In this document: piece by piece, positions 26,836-37,600 of the stretch | Numbering within the stretch: the stretch's first letter is position 1 | Layout of the letters: each line of letters begins with the position of its first letter | Assembly (NCBI GenBank): GCA_018692315.1 | Contig: JABHKC010000106.1 | Coordinates: 1 to 61,558 of the forward strand | DNA: 61,558 bases | Reading direction: 5' to 3' | DNA from: Bacteroidota bacterium | GTDB lineage: Bacteria; Bacteroidota; Bacteroidia; Bacteroidales; JABHKC01 | Notes under the pieces: generated by a model | The model's database searches: none | The model's input: the letters and a program-made list of their open reading frames with translations, nothing else | Told to the model about the DNA's origin: nothing | Translations under genes and position numbers: made by a program

Positions 26836-29172
26836 ATGATTAATTCAAAATATAGATTATTAATTTTTGCATTTTTTTTCATCCACAATGTTTTTTCACA
26901 AAATCACCAGATTGATAGTTTAAAAAACTTGTTGGTATCAGCTACTGATACCGAAAAAGTTGATATTTATTTGGGATTAGCAAAGCAAATGATATATATC
27001 GATAGAAAACTTGCCATTGAATATGCAAAAATATCATTAAAATATGCAAAAAAGAATAGTGATACTACAGCTATTGCAAATGCTTATCTTTCAGTTGGAT
27101 ATATGTTTTATCGTTTGCCAAATTTAGATTCTGCCATAGTGTATTATAAGAAATCGGCATTAGAGTATCAAAAAGTAGGCAATATAAATGAAATTGCAAG
27201 CAAATATTTGAGCATTGGTTTATCGTTTAAGAAATTATTATTATACGATTCGGCAATGCATTATTATAATATGGCATCCTCTATTCTTTCTGAATTCCCA
27301 AAAAGCAAGGGATTAGCTAAAACATATTTATTTAAGGGTAATATTTATAAAAACTTTTGTGAATATGATAGTGCATTAGTTTATTACGAAAAAGCTCTTG
27401 CTATCAACGAGGCTAACAATTATTTTAGCGAAACGGCTCAGACATATAACAATATGGGCCTCACAAAATACAAGCAAGGAAATTATAGCGAAGCATTAGA
27501 ATTTTATAAGAAATCATTAGCATTGAAACAAGAATATGACCATGAAGAGAGTTGGATAAGTACTTATAATAATATTGGATTGGTCTATTACGATTGGGGA
27601 TATTATGAGCAAGCGATTGAATATTTTATGAAATCTTTGCGAGGAAACGAAAAATTCAAAGATTCGAGCGGGATTGGGATTTCATATAATAATATTGGTT
27701 TGGTTTACAAAGATTTAAGTAAACTTGACTTATCTTTAGAGTACAATTACAAATCAATGGAAGTTCGTCAGAAAATTGGCGACAAAAAGAGACTTGTGAG
27801 TTCATACAATAATATTGGAACTATACTTACATCAATGTCGAAGTTTGACGAAGCTTTAGATTATTTTACAAAATCATTAAAAATAAAAAAGGAGCTTGGA
27901 GATAAATTAGGTGTAGCAAACTCCCTAAACAATATTGGGAGTTTGAATTTTCAGAAAAAAGAATATAATGTTGCTTTAGATTATTTCAAACAGTCCTTAA
28001 AAATAAAACAAGAGATAGGCGATAAAAAGGGAGAAAGCTCTTCAAATGCCGAAATTGGTCGCGTTTATAAAGTCAGAGGAGAATTAAATAAGGCTAAAGG
28101 ATATATTAAAAAGAGTCTAAAAATTGCACAATTGATAGATAACAAGAGTTTGGTTTGCGACAATTATTTGCAACTATCTGAAATTTTTGAACAAAACGGT
28201 GAAAGCAAATTAGCATTGAAATATTATAAACTTTTCACTGCCGAAAAAGATAGCCTTTTTTCTGTGCAAAATATGAACAAAATTGCAGAACTTGAAACTA
28301 AGTTCGAGTCAGAAAAAAAAGTTAAAGAAATTGAAATTTTAACAAAAGAAAAGGAAATTCAGAAACTCGAAATAGAAAAGCAAGAATCAAAAGTTAAGTT
28401 GCAAAAAACCACTATAAATCTATTTATAGTGGTAAGTGTAGTTGTTATAATAATTACCTTTTTAATTTATAGCCGCTCGAAATTGAAGCAAAAGAATCGT
28501 CAAAACGAGTTGATATGGAGAAATGTTGAAATTGAACAACGTTTACTACGCTCACAAATGAATCCTCATTTTATTTTCAATTCACTAAATTCTATCCAAT
28601 ATTATGTTTCGAAGAACGATTCTTATATGGCCGAATCGTATTTGTCGAAATTTGCTAGACTAATTCGTTCAATATTAGAACATTCAAGGCAATCTTATGT
28701 TCCCATTTCCGATGATTGTGAAACTCTTAAATTGTATATGGAATTAGAAAAACTAAGGTTTTCAGATAAATTTGATTATGATTTTATTGTTTCTGACGAA
28801 ATTGATATTGACTTCACTAAAATTCCGCCCATGCTTATTCAACCATTTGTTGAGAATTCGATTATTCATGGAATTTTGCAAAATTCAGTACAAGGAAAAA
28901 TCAAAATATCTTTAAATATTAATAAATCGGAAAATCAAATAATTTGTAATGTTTATGACAATGGGATAGGGCGTGGAAAATCTATGGAGCTAAAAATGAA
29001 ATCAATACAGGATCATAAATCTCTTGGTATGGCAGTAACCGCAGAAAGAATTGAACTTCTAAATAAAAAAGGAAAAGATAACTATTCGGTAAAATATTTC
29101 GATTTGATGGACACCGAAGGGAATTCTACTGGCACAAATGTAGAATTGAAGATACCATTTGTTAAAGATTAA
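26836..29172 (+). CDS. TPR-repeat sensor histidine kinase, LytS-like
   Basis: About 778 residues from the ATG at 26836 (frame open from a TTG at 26815); that start puts a signal peptide ending near FSQ at the N-terminus. Residues ~30-450 hold about ten TPR units (repeated YNNIGLVYxxxGxYxxALEYxxKSL pattern), then a charged coiled coil (about 475-530), one membrane helix (about 536-557) and a LytS/YpdA-type kinase: phospho-His578 in MNPHFIFNS, the N-box QPFVENSIIHG and DNGIGRG. In this family the periplasmic TPRs sense a ligand or partner and a LytTR regulator receives the phosphate. No such regulator is adjacent, so it is an orphan kinase here. Confidence 0.9.
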   Translation: MINSKYRLLIFAFFFIHNVFSQNHQIDSLKNLLVSATDTEKVDIYLGLAKQMIYIDRKLAIEYAKISLKYAKKNSDTTAIANAYLSVGYMFYRLPNLDSAIVYYKKSALEYQKVGNINEIASKYLSIGLSFKKLLLYDSAMHYYNMASSILSEFPKSKGLAKTYLFKGNIYKNFCEYDSALVYYEKALAINEANNYFSETAQTYNNMGLTKYKQGNYSEALEFYKKSLALKQEYDHEESWISTYNNIGLVYYDWGYYEQAIEYFMKSLRGNEKFKDSSGIGISYNNIGLVYKDLSKLDLSLEYNYKSMEVRQKIGDKKRLVSSYNNIGTILTSMSKFDEALDYFTKSLKIKKELGDKLGVANSLNNIGSLNFQKKEYNVALDYFKQSLKIKQEIGDKKGESSSNAEIGRVYKVRGELNKAKGYIKKSLKIAQLIDNKSLVCDNYLQLSEIFEQNGESKLALKYYKLFTAEKDSLFSVQNMNKIAELETKFESEKKVKEIEILTKEKEIQKLEIEKQESKVKLQKTTINLFIVVSVVVIIITFLIYSRSKLKQKNRQNELIWRNVEIEQRLLRSQMNPHFIFNSLNSIQYYVSKNDSYMAESYLSKFARLIRSILEHSRQSYVPISDDCETLKLYMELEKLRFSDKFDYDFIVSDEIDIDFTKIPPMLIQPFVENSIIHGILQNSVQGKIKISLNINKSENQIICNVYDNGIGRGKSMELKMKSIQDHKSLGMAVTAERIELLNKKGKDNYSVKYFDLMDTEGNSTGTNVELKIPFVKD

Positions 29173-29230
29173 ATTATATGTTAAAAATGTTTAATTTATA
29201 TTCTGCAATAATTAAAATAAATAATTGTTA

Positions 29231-29238
29231 TACTTTTG
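29231..29238 (+). promoter_or_regulatory. Candidate -7 element before lipoprotein gene
   Basis: TACTTTTG matches TAnnTTTG and is 36 bp before the ATG at 29275. No TTG at 19 bp upstream. Confidence 0.45.
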
Positions 29239-29274
29239 CATTTTGAATTAAATTATTAACAAAAATTTTAAGTT

Positions 29275-30186
29275 ATGAAGAAAGTTAATTTGTTGTTTAT
29301 GATTATGTTGACAATAGCTGTTGGCATTTTCAACAGTTGTACCGAAGAAGAATCGGATCCCCCCACAATTGCAATTACTGAAACTGGTAGTCCAACCTAT
29401 GCTCCTGGCACATCGGTTACTTACCATCTATTAATTGCTGCCAATGAAGATTTAGTTGATTTTTGGGGAGAACAAAGTACAACCAGTAGTCCCGGACATT
29501 CTATTGCAAATGTTGATCCCGCTGATGCATTTGAAGAAGGAGATTGGGTGAATTTCACGAACAATCTTACAAAAGTAGAATTTGATTATACTTACAACAT
29601 TCCTACTACGGTTGGTGATGGAACAGAAATCACCATCGATTTTGAAGTTAATGACAAAGAAGCTTTAGCAATTGAATCTGTAACATTTACAGTTGTTGCA
29701 GAAGTACAATTTGGTCCTATTAATATTTTTGGCGAGGAAACTATGGGTTCTTGGCTAAGTTCTGAAGGTAGCTATTATGCTTCGGCTGATGGCTCCGTAT
29801 TTAACCAAACACAAGTTGTTGGACACGAATCAGAAGTTGATTTTGTATTTTATTTTGGAGATACCAATGGAGCTACTCTTTGCGCCCCTAGCGATTCAGA
29901 ACTTCAAGCTGGTGGATCTTTAGTTGATAATTATGTTTGTAAAGACTGGACAAGTCCAAATGCTACTAAATTTGGAGCAAATACTACAGTTACATGGACA
30001 GAAGTTACTGACGATGAGCAAATTGTTGGTACTAGTGCAACATTATCTGCTGCTACTAACTTGAGTGCTGATGACGTGATACCTTTCGAAACCGTAGATG
30101 GTAAAAAGGGACTTATCAAAATTAATGGTATTACAGGAGGCTCTGGCGATGGCGAAATTACTATTGAAATAAAAGTTCAACAATAG
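29275..30186 (+). CDS. Secreted lipoprotein with Ig-like fold, unknown function
   Basis: A 303-residue protein. The signal peptide ends in the lipobox FNSC near residue 22. The mature N-terminus is an acidic beta-sandwich reminiscent of Bacteroidota surface Ig-like domains (about 30-140: TYAPGTSVTYHLLIAANED...), followed by a second beta-rich region with a FxFGDTNG stretch. I recognise no enzyme motif. The acidic tail (EEESDPPT) after the Cys is typical of lipoproteins exported to the outer leaflet. Ends in a perfect hairpin terminator, so transcribed alone. Confidence 0.7.
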   Translation: MKKVNLLFMIMLTIAVGIFNSCTEEESDPPTIAITETGSPTYAPGTSVTYHLLIAANEDLVDFWGEQSTTSSPGHSIANVDPADAFEEGDWVNFTNNLTKVEFDYTYNIPTTVGDGTEITIDFEVNDKEALAIESVTFTVVAEVQFGPINIFGEETMGSWLSSEGSYYASADGSVFNQTQVVGHESEVDFVFYFGDTNGATLCAPSDSELQAGGSLVDNYVCKDWTSPNATKFGANTTVTWTEVTDDEQIVGTSATLSAATNLSADDVIPFETVDGKKGLIKINGITGGSGDGEITIEIKVQQ

Positions 30187-30208
30187 AAAAGTAAAATTCT
30201 TATAAATT

Positions 30209-30245
30209 AAAAAGCCCTTTCAATTTACTTGAAAGGGCTTTTTTT
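30209..30245. terminator. Bidirectional terminator
   Basis: AAAAAGCCCTTTCAA (30209-30223) is a perfect inverted repeat of TTGAAAGGGCTTTTT (30229-30243). With A and T runs on either side it can stop both the lipoprotein (+) and the 3-hydroxyacyl-CoA dehydrogenase (-) transcripts. Confidence 0.9.
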
Positions 30246-30262
30246 ATAAAGCGAATCTGAAA

Positions 30263-31150
30263 TTATTTGAGGCTTTCTGAAACAATCAATTCCTTCGTTC
30301 CGTGCGACCAGCTATAAAAGCCTTCGCCCGATTTAATTCCAAGATTTCCGGCAGCTACCATATTTACAAGAAGCGGACATGGTGCATATTTGTCGTTTCC
30401 TAAACCTTGATACAGTACTTCCATAATTGATTGACAAACATCAAGTCCAATAAAATCGGCCAATTGAAGTGGTCCCATTGGATGAGCCATTCCAAGTTTC
30501 ATAACTGTGTCAATTTCTTCAACACCGGCAACTCCTTCGTGCAAGCTAATTATTGCTTCGTTTATCATTGGCATTAATATTCTGTTTGCAACAAAGCCCG
30601 GATAATCGTTCACCACAACAGGAACTTTCTTAAGTGATTTGGCTGTTTCAACTATAGTTTTACAAATATCATCAGAAGTTTTGTAGCCATTAATAATTTC
30701 TACGAGTTTCATCATTGGCACCGGATTCATAAAGTGCATGCCTATTACTTTATCAGCTCGTGAGGTTACAGCTGCAATTTTTGTTATTGAAATGGATGAA
30801 GTATTAGTAGCTAATATTGCCTCTGGTTTGCAAAGATTATCTAATTCTCTAAATATTTTGAATTTAAGTTCTGGGTTTTCAGTAGCAGCTTCCACAACAA
30901 GATCAGCATCGGCTACACCTTCTTTTATTGTAGTGAAAGTACTAATATTCTCAAGTGTTTGAGTTTTAGTCTCCTCACTTATTTTTTCTTTCTTTAAAAG
31001 TCTATCAAGATTTTTAGTGATTTTTACTATTGCTTTTTCAAGGGCTTTTCCATTAATGTCTATTAAGGAAACTTTATATCCAAATTGAGCAAAAGTGTGA
31101 GCAATTCCGTTACCCATTGTTCCTGAACCAATTACAGCAATGTTTTTCAT
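30263..31150 (-). CDS. 3-hydroxybutyryl-CoA dehydrogenase
   Basis: A 295-residue single-function 3-hydroxyacyl-CoA dehydrogenase. N-terminal NAD site VIGSGTMGNGIAHTFA; LATNTSSISIT and GMHFMNPVPMMKLVEI carry the catalytic Ser, Asn and His; the C-terminal dimerisation domain has MGPLQLADFIGLDV. The length matches clostridial Hbd rather than the FadB fusion. It interconverts acetoacetyl-CoA and 3-hydroxybutyryl-CoA in butyrate/crotonate or beta-oxidation metabolism. No thiolase or enoyl-CoA hydratase gene is next to it, so pathway direction cannot be read from context. Confidence 0.92.
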   Translation of the reverse strand: MKNIAVIGSGTMGNGIAHTFAQFGYKVSLIDINGKALEKAIVKITKNLDRLLKKEKISEETKTQTLENISTFTTIKEGVADADLVVEAATENPELKFKIFRELDNLCKPEAILATNTSSISITKIAAVTSRADKVIGMHFMNPVPMMKLVEIINGYKTSDDICKTIVETAKSLKKVPVVVNDYPGFVANRILMPMINEAIISLHEGVAGVEEIDTVMKLGMAHPMGPLQLADFIGLDVCQSIMEVLYQGLGNDKYAPCPLLVNMVAAGNLGIKSGEGFYSWSHGTKELIVSESLK

Positions 31151-31333
31151 ATCTTATATTTTTTAAATTATTAATTATTTTAAACTTTAAAAATACATCT
31201 TATTTATCAAAACAATTATGTTTTACAACATAACTGTCTTTTTTTGATGGTATATATTTACTATTCTCAAAGCATCCCAGATATGTTAAAATCATTTTAA
31301 AGGAAAATTAGTAATTCCTTACTAATTATTTAA

Positions 31334-31354
31334 TATCTTTGAACTTCAAAGATA
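31334..31354. promoter_or_regulatory. Perfect 9+3+9 palindrome overlapping the helicase promoter
   Basis: TATCTTTGA-ACT-TCAAAGATA is a perfect dyad ending 4 bp before the helicase ATG (31359). Its left arm contains TATCTTTG, a TAnnTTTG -7 element. It is a candidate operator for a dimeric repressor, or a leader RNA hairpin that hides the start. Confidence 0.55.
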
Positions 31355-31358
31355 AAAT

Positions 31359-34300
31359 ATGTCGAAATTACAAATTTATAAAGCATCGGCTGGTTCTGGT
31401 AAAACATTTAAACTTACTGAAGAATATTTATTGAATGTTTTAAGCAATGAAAATTTATACAAAAATATTCTTTCTGTAACTTTCACTAACAAAGCTACGG
31501 AAGAAATGAAAAGTAGAATTCTTTCGGAATTGAATAATCTATGCAAAAGCGAAAAGTCGAATTATAGAGAGTTAATATCTAAGCAGTTGAATCTTGAAAA
31601 CAATGAAATTGATAAAAGAGCAAAAATTGTATTGTCGAATATTCTTCACAACTATTCATATTTTTCAGTATCAACAATTGATACATTTTTTCAATCTGTA
31701 ATTCAGTCGTTTGTGAAAGAAATTGGATTACAAATTGGTTTTTCGCTTGAACTTGATACACAAAAAATTCTGAACAGTGCCATAGATAGATTGTTCCAGG
31801 CAATAAATAAAAGTGATACTTTAAAAAAGTGGTTGCTCAAATTTATCGAATTGAATATTGAGGACGGCAAATCATGGAATATTAAAAATGAACTTTTAAA
31901 ATTCTCAAATGAAATTTTAAAGGAAAGTTATAAAACTTTCGATTTGGCTGCAATAGTTAAAATGTCAGACAAACATTTTTTAGATTCATACATGTCTCAA
32001 TTGCAAATAATAATTAGGGATTTCCAGCAAAAAATGGTTGACATTGGAAATGGTGCAATTGAGCTTGCAAATAGTTATAGCCTCGACACAAATGATTTCT
32101 CATATGGTAAAAATGGAGTTTTTGGGCATTTTATTAATTTAAGTACAAAAAAGAAATTCTCCTACGGAACCAGAGTTCAAGAGGCTATTGATGATGTTTC
32201 AAAATGGTATAAGAAATCTTCAAAACGAATTTCTGATATTGAAAGTGCTTTTCAAAATGGTCTTAATCAATTATTAATTAGTGCAAAAGAAACATACGAT
32301 AAACAATTTTACATAGCAAATAGTGCCAGAGTGATTTTAGACAGAATTTATATTCTTGGAATACTTACCGATATTTCCAAAAATGTAAAGGAAGTTTGTG
32401 AAGATGAAAATTTGTTTATGATAAATGATTCTGCTCATTTGCTTCAATCTGTTATAAATCAGAACGATTCGCCATTCATTTTCGAGAAAACCGGCAACAG
32501 ATTTAAGCATTTTATGATAGACGAATTTCAGGACACCTCGGCAATGCAATGGAATAATTTTAAGCCGCTGATATTAAACAGTTTGGCAGAAAATAGACAA
32601 TGTATGATTGTTGGAGATGTAAAGCAAGCAATTTATCGTTGGAGAAACGGTGATTGGAAAATTTTGTCGCAACAAATCGAAAAAGACGTTTTTCCTTTTG
32701 AATCTGATGTTAGAATTTTGAATCACAATTGGAGAAGTAGAAAAAATGTGATTGATTTTAATAATTCAATTTTTTCTGCTTCTGTAAGAATAATGCAAGA
32801 TTTATTTAATTCAAAAGTGCAGGAAAGTAATGTTGAGCATAGTTTTTTTGAAAAGTTAGAAAGCCAAATTCATAAATCGTATTCCGATGTTTTTCAGCGA
32901 ATTCCCGACAATAATATAAATGATGGTGGCTATATTCGATGCCAGTTTATTGAAAAAGATGAAAATTCGAAAGATTGGAAGGAAACAGCTTTAATTAATC
33001 TTGTTTCGGAAATAGAAAATTTGCAAAACAAAAATTTCAGATTGCGAGATATTGCAATTTTGGTAAGAACCAAAGCTCAGGCTGAACAGATTGCAGATTT
33101 TATTTTGACATATAAAAATTCCGATGAAGCCTCAGATAGATACAAATATGATGTGATTTCTGATGAAGCACTGAAAATTGACAGTTCCGAAGTTGTACAA
33201 ATTCTTGTTTTAGTGTTGAGATATTTGAATTCAAATAAAGACTCTTTGTCGAAAATTACTTTTGTTTACAAATATTTGCGATACCATAATTCAACTGAAA
33301 GTTTTAATAGGGATTTGTATTCAGTTTTTATTTATCATTTGCAAAATGAAGAAAACTGTTTGTTCGATGACTTTCTGCCAAAGGAGTTTTCTGAAAATTT
33401 GCTTTTTATGTCAAGACTACCTTTGTTAGAATTGGCAGAATACATTATTGGTGTTTTAAATTTGAATAAAAAACCTGAAGATTTTCATTTCGTGCATGCT
33501 TTTTTAAATTTAATTCATGAATTTACAGAAAATGATGCTGCCGACATAAATTCATTTATCGCATGGTGGGACGAAGAAGGCAACACAAAAGCAATAAGTA
33601 CTTCAGAAGATCAGGATGCAATAAAGATTTTAACTATTCATAAATCGAAAGGTTTGGAATTTAAATTTGTTTTTGTTCCTTTTTGCGATTGGAAAATTGA
33701 CAAAACCGGATTAAACAGTGATATAATTTGGTGCAAAACCAAAATTGAACCATTCAATAAATTAGAAAATATTCCATTGAATTATTCTTCAAAACTTGAA
33801 GAAACTATATTTAGTAACGAATATTTTGAGGAGAAACTAAAAACATATATCGACAATTTAAATTTGCTTTATGTTGCCTTTACACGTGCAAAAGAAGGTC
33901 TCATAACATTTTCGCCATATGAGCAAAAAGACAAAATTGATAATATTGGAAATCTAATTCAAAATACTATTTCCCAAAATTCAGAAAATGAAAATAGCAG
34001 AGAACTTATTCAGCTTGATAAATTTTGGGATACGGATACAAAATGTTTGACACTGGGGAAAATCAAATCTCAAAATCAAACTGCTGAACTAAAAAGGTCT
34101 GATTATAAAATTTTAGAGTATCCGATTAATCTGTCGGACAATAGGTTGAAACTTAGGTTAAAACACTCAGAAATTAAGGAACTTTCTGATGAAAGCAGGG
34201 TAAATAAAATTCAGGAAGGTATAGTTTTACACAACCTCCTCGAAAAAATTGAAACAAAGGAAGATTTATTGCCTGCTGTAAATATTTTAATTAGCGAGGG

Positions 34301-34631
34301 CTCAATTTCGAAGGAGAATATGAATTTCTATATAGAAAAAGTAAGTAGGCTTTTGGAAGATAAAGTCGTAGGCGATTGGTTTTCAGAAAAGTGGCTTGTA
34401 AAAAGAGAAAGTCCAATTTTGCTAAAAAATGGAAAAACGAAAATTCCTGACCGTGTTTTGGTAGATGAAAATAAAGTAATTGTAATCGACTATAAATTTG
34501 GAGATAAGGAAAGTCAGTCGCATAAAACACAAATAAAAGAATATGTCGCTTGTCTCCAACAAATGGATTATTCAAATATTGAAGCTTATATTTGGTATGT
34601 TTCTATTGAGAAAATTGTGATGGTAGGGTAG
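31359..34631 (+). CDS. AddA/RecB-like helicase-nuclease (UvrD superfamily)
   Basis: 1090 residues. SF1A helicase motifs: Walker A ASAGSGKTFKL (about 10-20), Walker B/II FMIDEFQDTS, GDVKQAIYRWRNGDW (III), ILTIHKSKGLEF (V) and YVAFTRAKE (VI). The last 150 residues form a PD-(D/E)xK nuclease: VLHNLLE, then VIDYKFGD and QIKEYVACLQ. This is the layout of AddA, which with AddB resects double-strand breaks. AddB normally lies nearby in Bacteroidota; it is not within this window, and downstream DNA is the module flanked by a copy of this gene's tail. The final 21 codons (34567-34631) are repeated at 42736-42800. Confidence 0.88.
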   Translation: MSKLQIYKASAGSGKTFKLTEEYLLNVLSNENLYKNILSVTFTNKATEEMKSRILSELNNLCKSEKSNYRELISKQLNLENNEIDKRAKIVLSNILHNYSYFSVSTIDTFFQSVIQSFVKEIGLQIGFSLELDTQKILNSAIDRLFQAINKSDTLKKWLLKFIELNIEDGKSWNIKNELLKFSNEILKESYKTFDLAAIVKMSDKHFLDSYMSQLQIIIRDFQQKMVDIGNGAIELANSYSLDTNDFSYGKNGVFGHFINLSTKKKFSYGTRVQEAIDDVSKWYKKSSKRISDIESAFQNGLNQLLISAKETYDKQFYIANSARVILDRIYILGILTDISKNVKEVCEDENLFMINDSAHLLQSVINQNDSPFIFEKTGNRFKHFMIDEFQDTSAMQWNNFKPLILNSLAENRQCMIVGDVKQAIYRWRNGDWKILSQQIEKDVFPFESDVRILNHNWRSRKNVIDFNNSIFSASVRIMQDLFNSKVQESNVEHSFFEKLESQIHKSYSDVFQRIPDNNINDGGYIRCQFIEKDENSKDWKETALINLVSEIENLQNKNFRLRDIAILVRTKAQAEQIADFILTYKNSDEASDRYKYDVISDEALKIDSSEVVQILVLVLRYLNSNKDSLSKITFVYKYLRYHNSTESFNRDLYSVFIYHLQNEENCLFDDFLPKEFSENLLFMSRLPLLELAEYIIGVLNLNKKPEDFHFVHAFLNLIHEFTENDAADINSFIAWWDEEGNTKAISTSEDQDAIKILTIHKSKGLEFKFVFVPFCDWKIDKTGLNSDIIWCKTKIEPFNKLENIPLNYSSKLEETIFSNEYFEEKLKTYIDNLNLLYVAFTRAKEGLITFSPYEQKDKIDNIGNLIQNTISQNSENENSRELIQLDKFWDTDTKCLTLGKIKSQNQTAELKRSDYKILEYPINLSDNRLKLRLKHSEIKELSDESRVNKIQEGIVLHNLLEKIETKEDLLPAVNILISEGSISKENMNFYIEKVSRLLEDKVVGDWFSEKWLVKRESPILLKNGKTKIPDRVLVDENKVIVIDYKFGDKESQSHKTQIKEYVACLQQMDYSNIEAYIWYVSIEKIVMVG
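34567..34631 (+). repeat. Direct repeat, left copy: 3' end of helicase gene
   Basis: 65 bp running up to and including the helicase stop codon. It matches 42736-42800 at 59 of 65 positions by my alignment, with no gaps. Homology does not extend upstream into the gene or far downstream. Confidence 0.85.
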
Positions 34632-34696
34632 ATTTATTATAGACATATTTTCCGATACATTGTTTAAGTATTTCTGAAAATGGCTAAAATATGGGG

Positions 34697-37600
34697 CTAA
34701 TTATAATCCTTAACTACTTTCATGCTCGCTTGATCTACATCTTTAGTAATCAATTTATACCATGGATCAATAACTACTTTCGAAGGTTTACGGCCTAACT
34801 TTATTCTAAGCTTGTTCTCATCTGAATTCAACTTTACCTTTTCAAGGTAAATCTCCTTTTCTTTGCTATTGTACACGCCTATTTCAACATAATCGTTCAT
34901 TTCTGCTTGCGTAGCTTTACCCAGACCATCTGAGTATGTCTTGTTGGCTTCAAGAGTCAGGTTCATAAAGTATTCCAGCTTTTCATTTCTTTCGTATGTA
35001 GCTTCTTTTACTTCAAAATCATAGAAAGTGATTTTTTCCATCCAGTCTGTTACAATATATTGTAATGAGTCAGGAGTTACTTTTCTGATTTCATCAATGT
35101 ATTCTGCTGTTGTCGCATAAGGAGCTCCCTTGAACTTATACTTATTGATAAAATCACTGGTTACTTTAACAAGTTTATCATCTCCTAAATAATCATTCAA
35201 AGCATTCAATACAATTATCCCTTTTTGATAATATATTGCCGACTGATGTCCCCAGACTGTTGCAAGTGGCTGTTCTTCGAAATTCTCATTCTGACGTGAC
35301 ATAGCATATCGGTTCATCTCCTGACGAAGGAATTTCTTCAATTTTTCCTTTCCGAATGAATCTTCAATAACTTTAAGAGAACTGAACTGTGTTACTGATT
35401 CCATCAACATTTGTGCTCCTTCTGTTTCTGCAGCAATTATATGATGAGCCAACCACTGATGAGCCATTTCATGGGCTGTTACCCAAAATGGATAATCTAT
35501 CTTAAGATCTGCAAAATCTATATCCTCATCCTCCTTTTCCCTAAGATCTGCAATAAAACCAAGACCTTCTGAAAATGGGATCATGGCCGGAAATGATTGA
35601 GCAAAAGATCCATAACGAGGAAACTCAATGATCTTAAGCTCCGGATGAGGATATTCGCAGTAATTCTTCGAATAATATGACAGTGAAGCTTTCACTCCAT
35701 CAATAATATTTTGAATATTATACTCATGTCCCATATGATAATATACCTTTATAGCCACAGGATTTTGTGCACTGTCTTCTGGAGTCCATTTGTCTTCTAC
35801 CAATTCATATTTTGCAGATAATACTGCAAAGAAATTTATCACCGGTACATCACTTGCATACTGGAAATAGTTTCTGCCATTTTCTGTCCATTGCTTTTTG
35901 CAATAACCGGGAGCAAGGGCTGTCTGATCTTCAGAAGTGCTAATTTGAACTGATAATCTGACGAAGTCGGCATCATCAGTAATGAAGTTATTCTTTACAG
36001 CTTCTACATCATCTCTGCGATTTTCGATTTCCTTTTTCGGTAGATCATGTTTCTTTCTAAGCTTTTTACTATTGAGCTCTGCACCTGAATTATATCCTAA
36101 TGAAGGTAAGATTCCACTATTAAGGAAAGTCCCATTCTTATTGGTCATTACTCTTACACCATTATTTGTAAAGCCTTTTACTTTATAATCAAACTCAAAA
36201 GTCAGCACTGTAGAATCATCTGGCTGAAGCCTTTGGTTCAGCTTATACATATGGAATTTTTGCATATCATCTTCAATCAGAGTTGAGTACCCACCATCTA
36301 CATTAACTGACTTTACAGTCTCTCTATCCATTGATAGTATCAATGTGTCAAGAGGAGTGTTTGAGGTGTTCTTCAGAATATATTGACCATCTATATGTGC
36401 ATCACCGCCTTCAGGATATAAGTCAAATTTTGTATCGACTGCAGTTATTCTTGGCTGAGTAATATTTTCATATTTCTTATATTTTCTTTCATACTCCACC
36501 ATCCTTTTCTCAAATTCATAAGAACGGTTGAAATCATTTAAAATATTAGTGTTGTAAAAAATGAATCCACTTGTTGTAAGAAAAACTATTAATGATATAG
36601 GAATAGCGATACGTATTTTTGACCAGCTTGTTTTAAAGTTCTTCCATCTCTTAATAAAACCTTCTTCTGTTCCTCTTACAAGAAATCGGTTAGCAAGGAT
36701 TGATAGCAAGACTGCAAAGGCAAACCAATAAAAACGATATATTAAAACTACCCACATACCCTCAGAATATCCATTCATATCCGAATACATATAAGAAGGA
36801 CCTTCACCATAAATGAACAGATTGTTCTGTAAAACTGCACCGGCAAATTGAGCATCCCAGATATAATAGATGATTATTAGGGTATAGCCAAGAAATTTGT
36901 GATTAACCAATATTTGTACAAAAAATGCAAATAGTATTATCAGTATATAATATGTGAATTGTAATCCCAAAACTGATTTAATATACAAGCCAATTTCGAA
37001 ATTATAATATCCATTAAATGCCTGAACAATAACTCCAGTGATAACAAGCATACTTAACATCGAAAAGATTATAGTTATTAGAGCTGTGATCTTAGAGCCC
37101 AACAGGTGCCAGTTATTAACAGGTAAGATGTTTTCTGTTTCATGCACTTTCAGACTTCGTGATTGCCATACCATCTCTCCTGAAAAGAGTATTATAATGA
37201 TCATCACAAACAGATTGAAAGTGCCTCCAAGGATTTCAATTACCTGATAGGTAACAGGGTAAGTGACTGTGTCAAATATCTTTCCTATTGCTTGAGAAGT
37301 GGTGATCAGAAAACCAATACCAATAATCATAATCAAAATAAAGTAAATATTCGTGATCAATCCTTTGAACTCTCTTCTGAACAGACTAATAAAAGACAGT
37401 AAATTATGTTTTAGTCCATAATTAGGTTGAACAGTATTAATTTGTCGGTCTATATAATTCTCAGAACCATTTGTTTGTATATTGTTCTCAAATGATTTTG
37501 CTTTCTTCTTTCTGATTTTAATTTTATCAATATCAAACGAAAAATTAAACCTGAAATAACCAATTATTAAAGTGATAGCACCAATGATTACCCATAGGAT

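Noticed and set aside
31216-31233. Small TTATGTT/AACATAA hairpin upstream of the 3-hydroxyacyl-CoA dehydrogenase gene
   Set aside because: Seven AT-rich pairs with a 4-base loop are expected by chance here.
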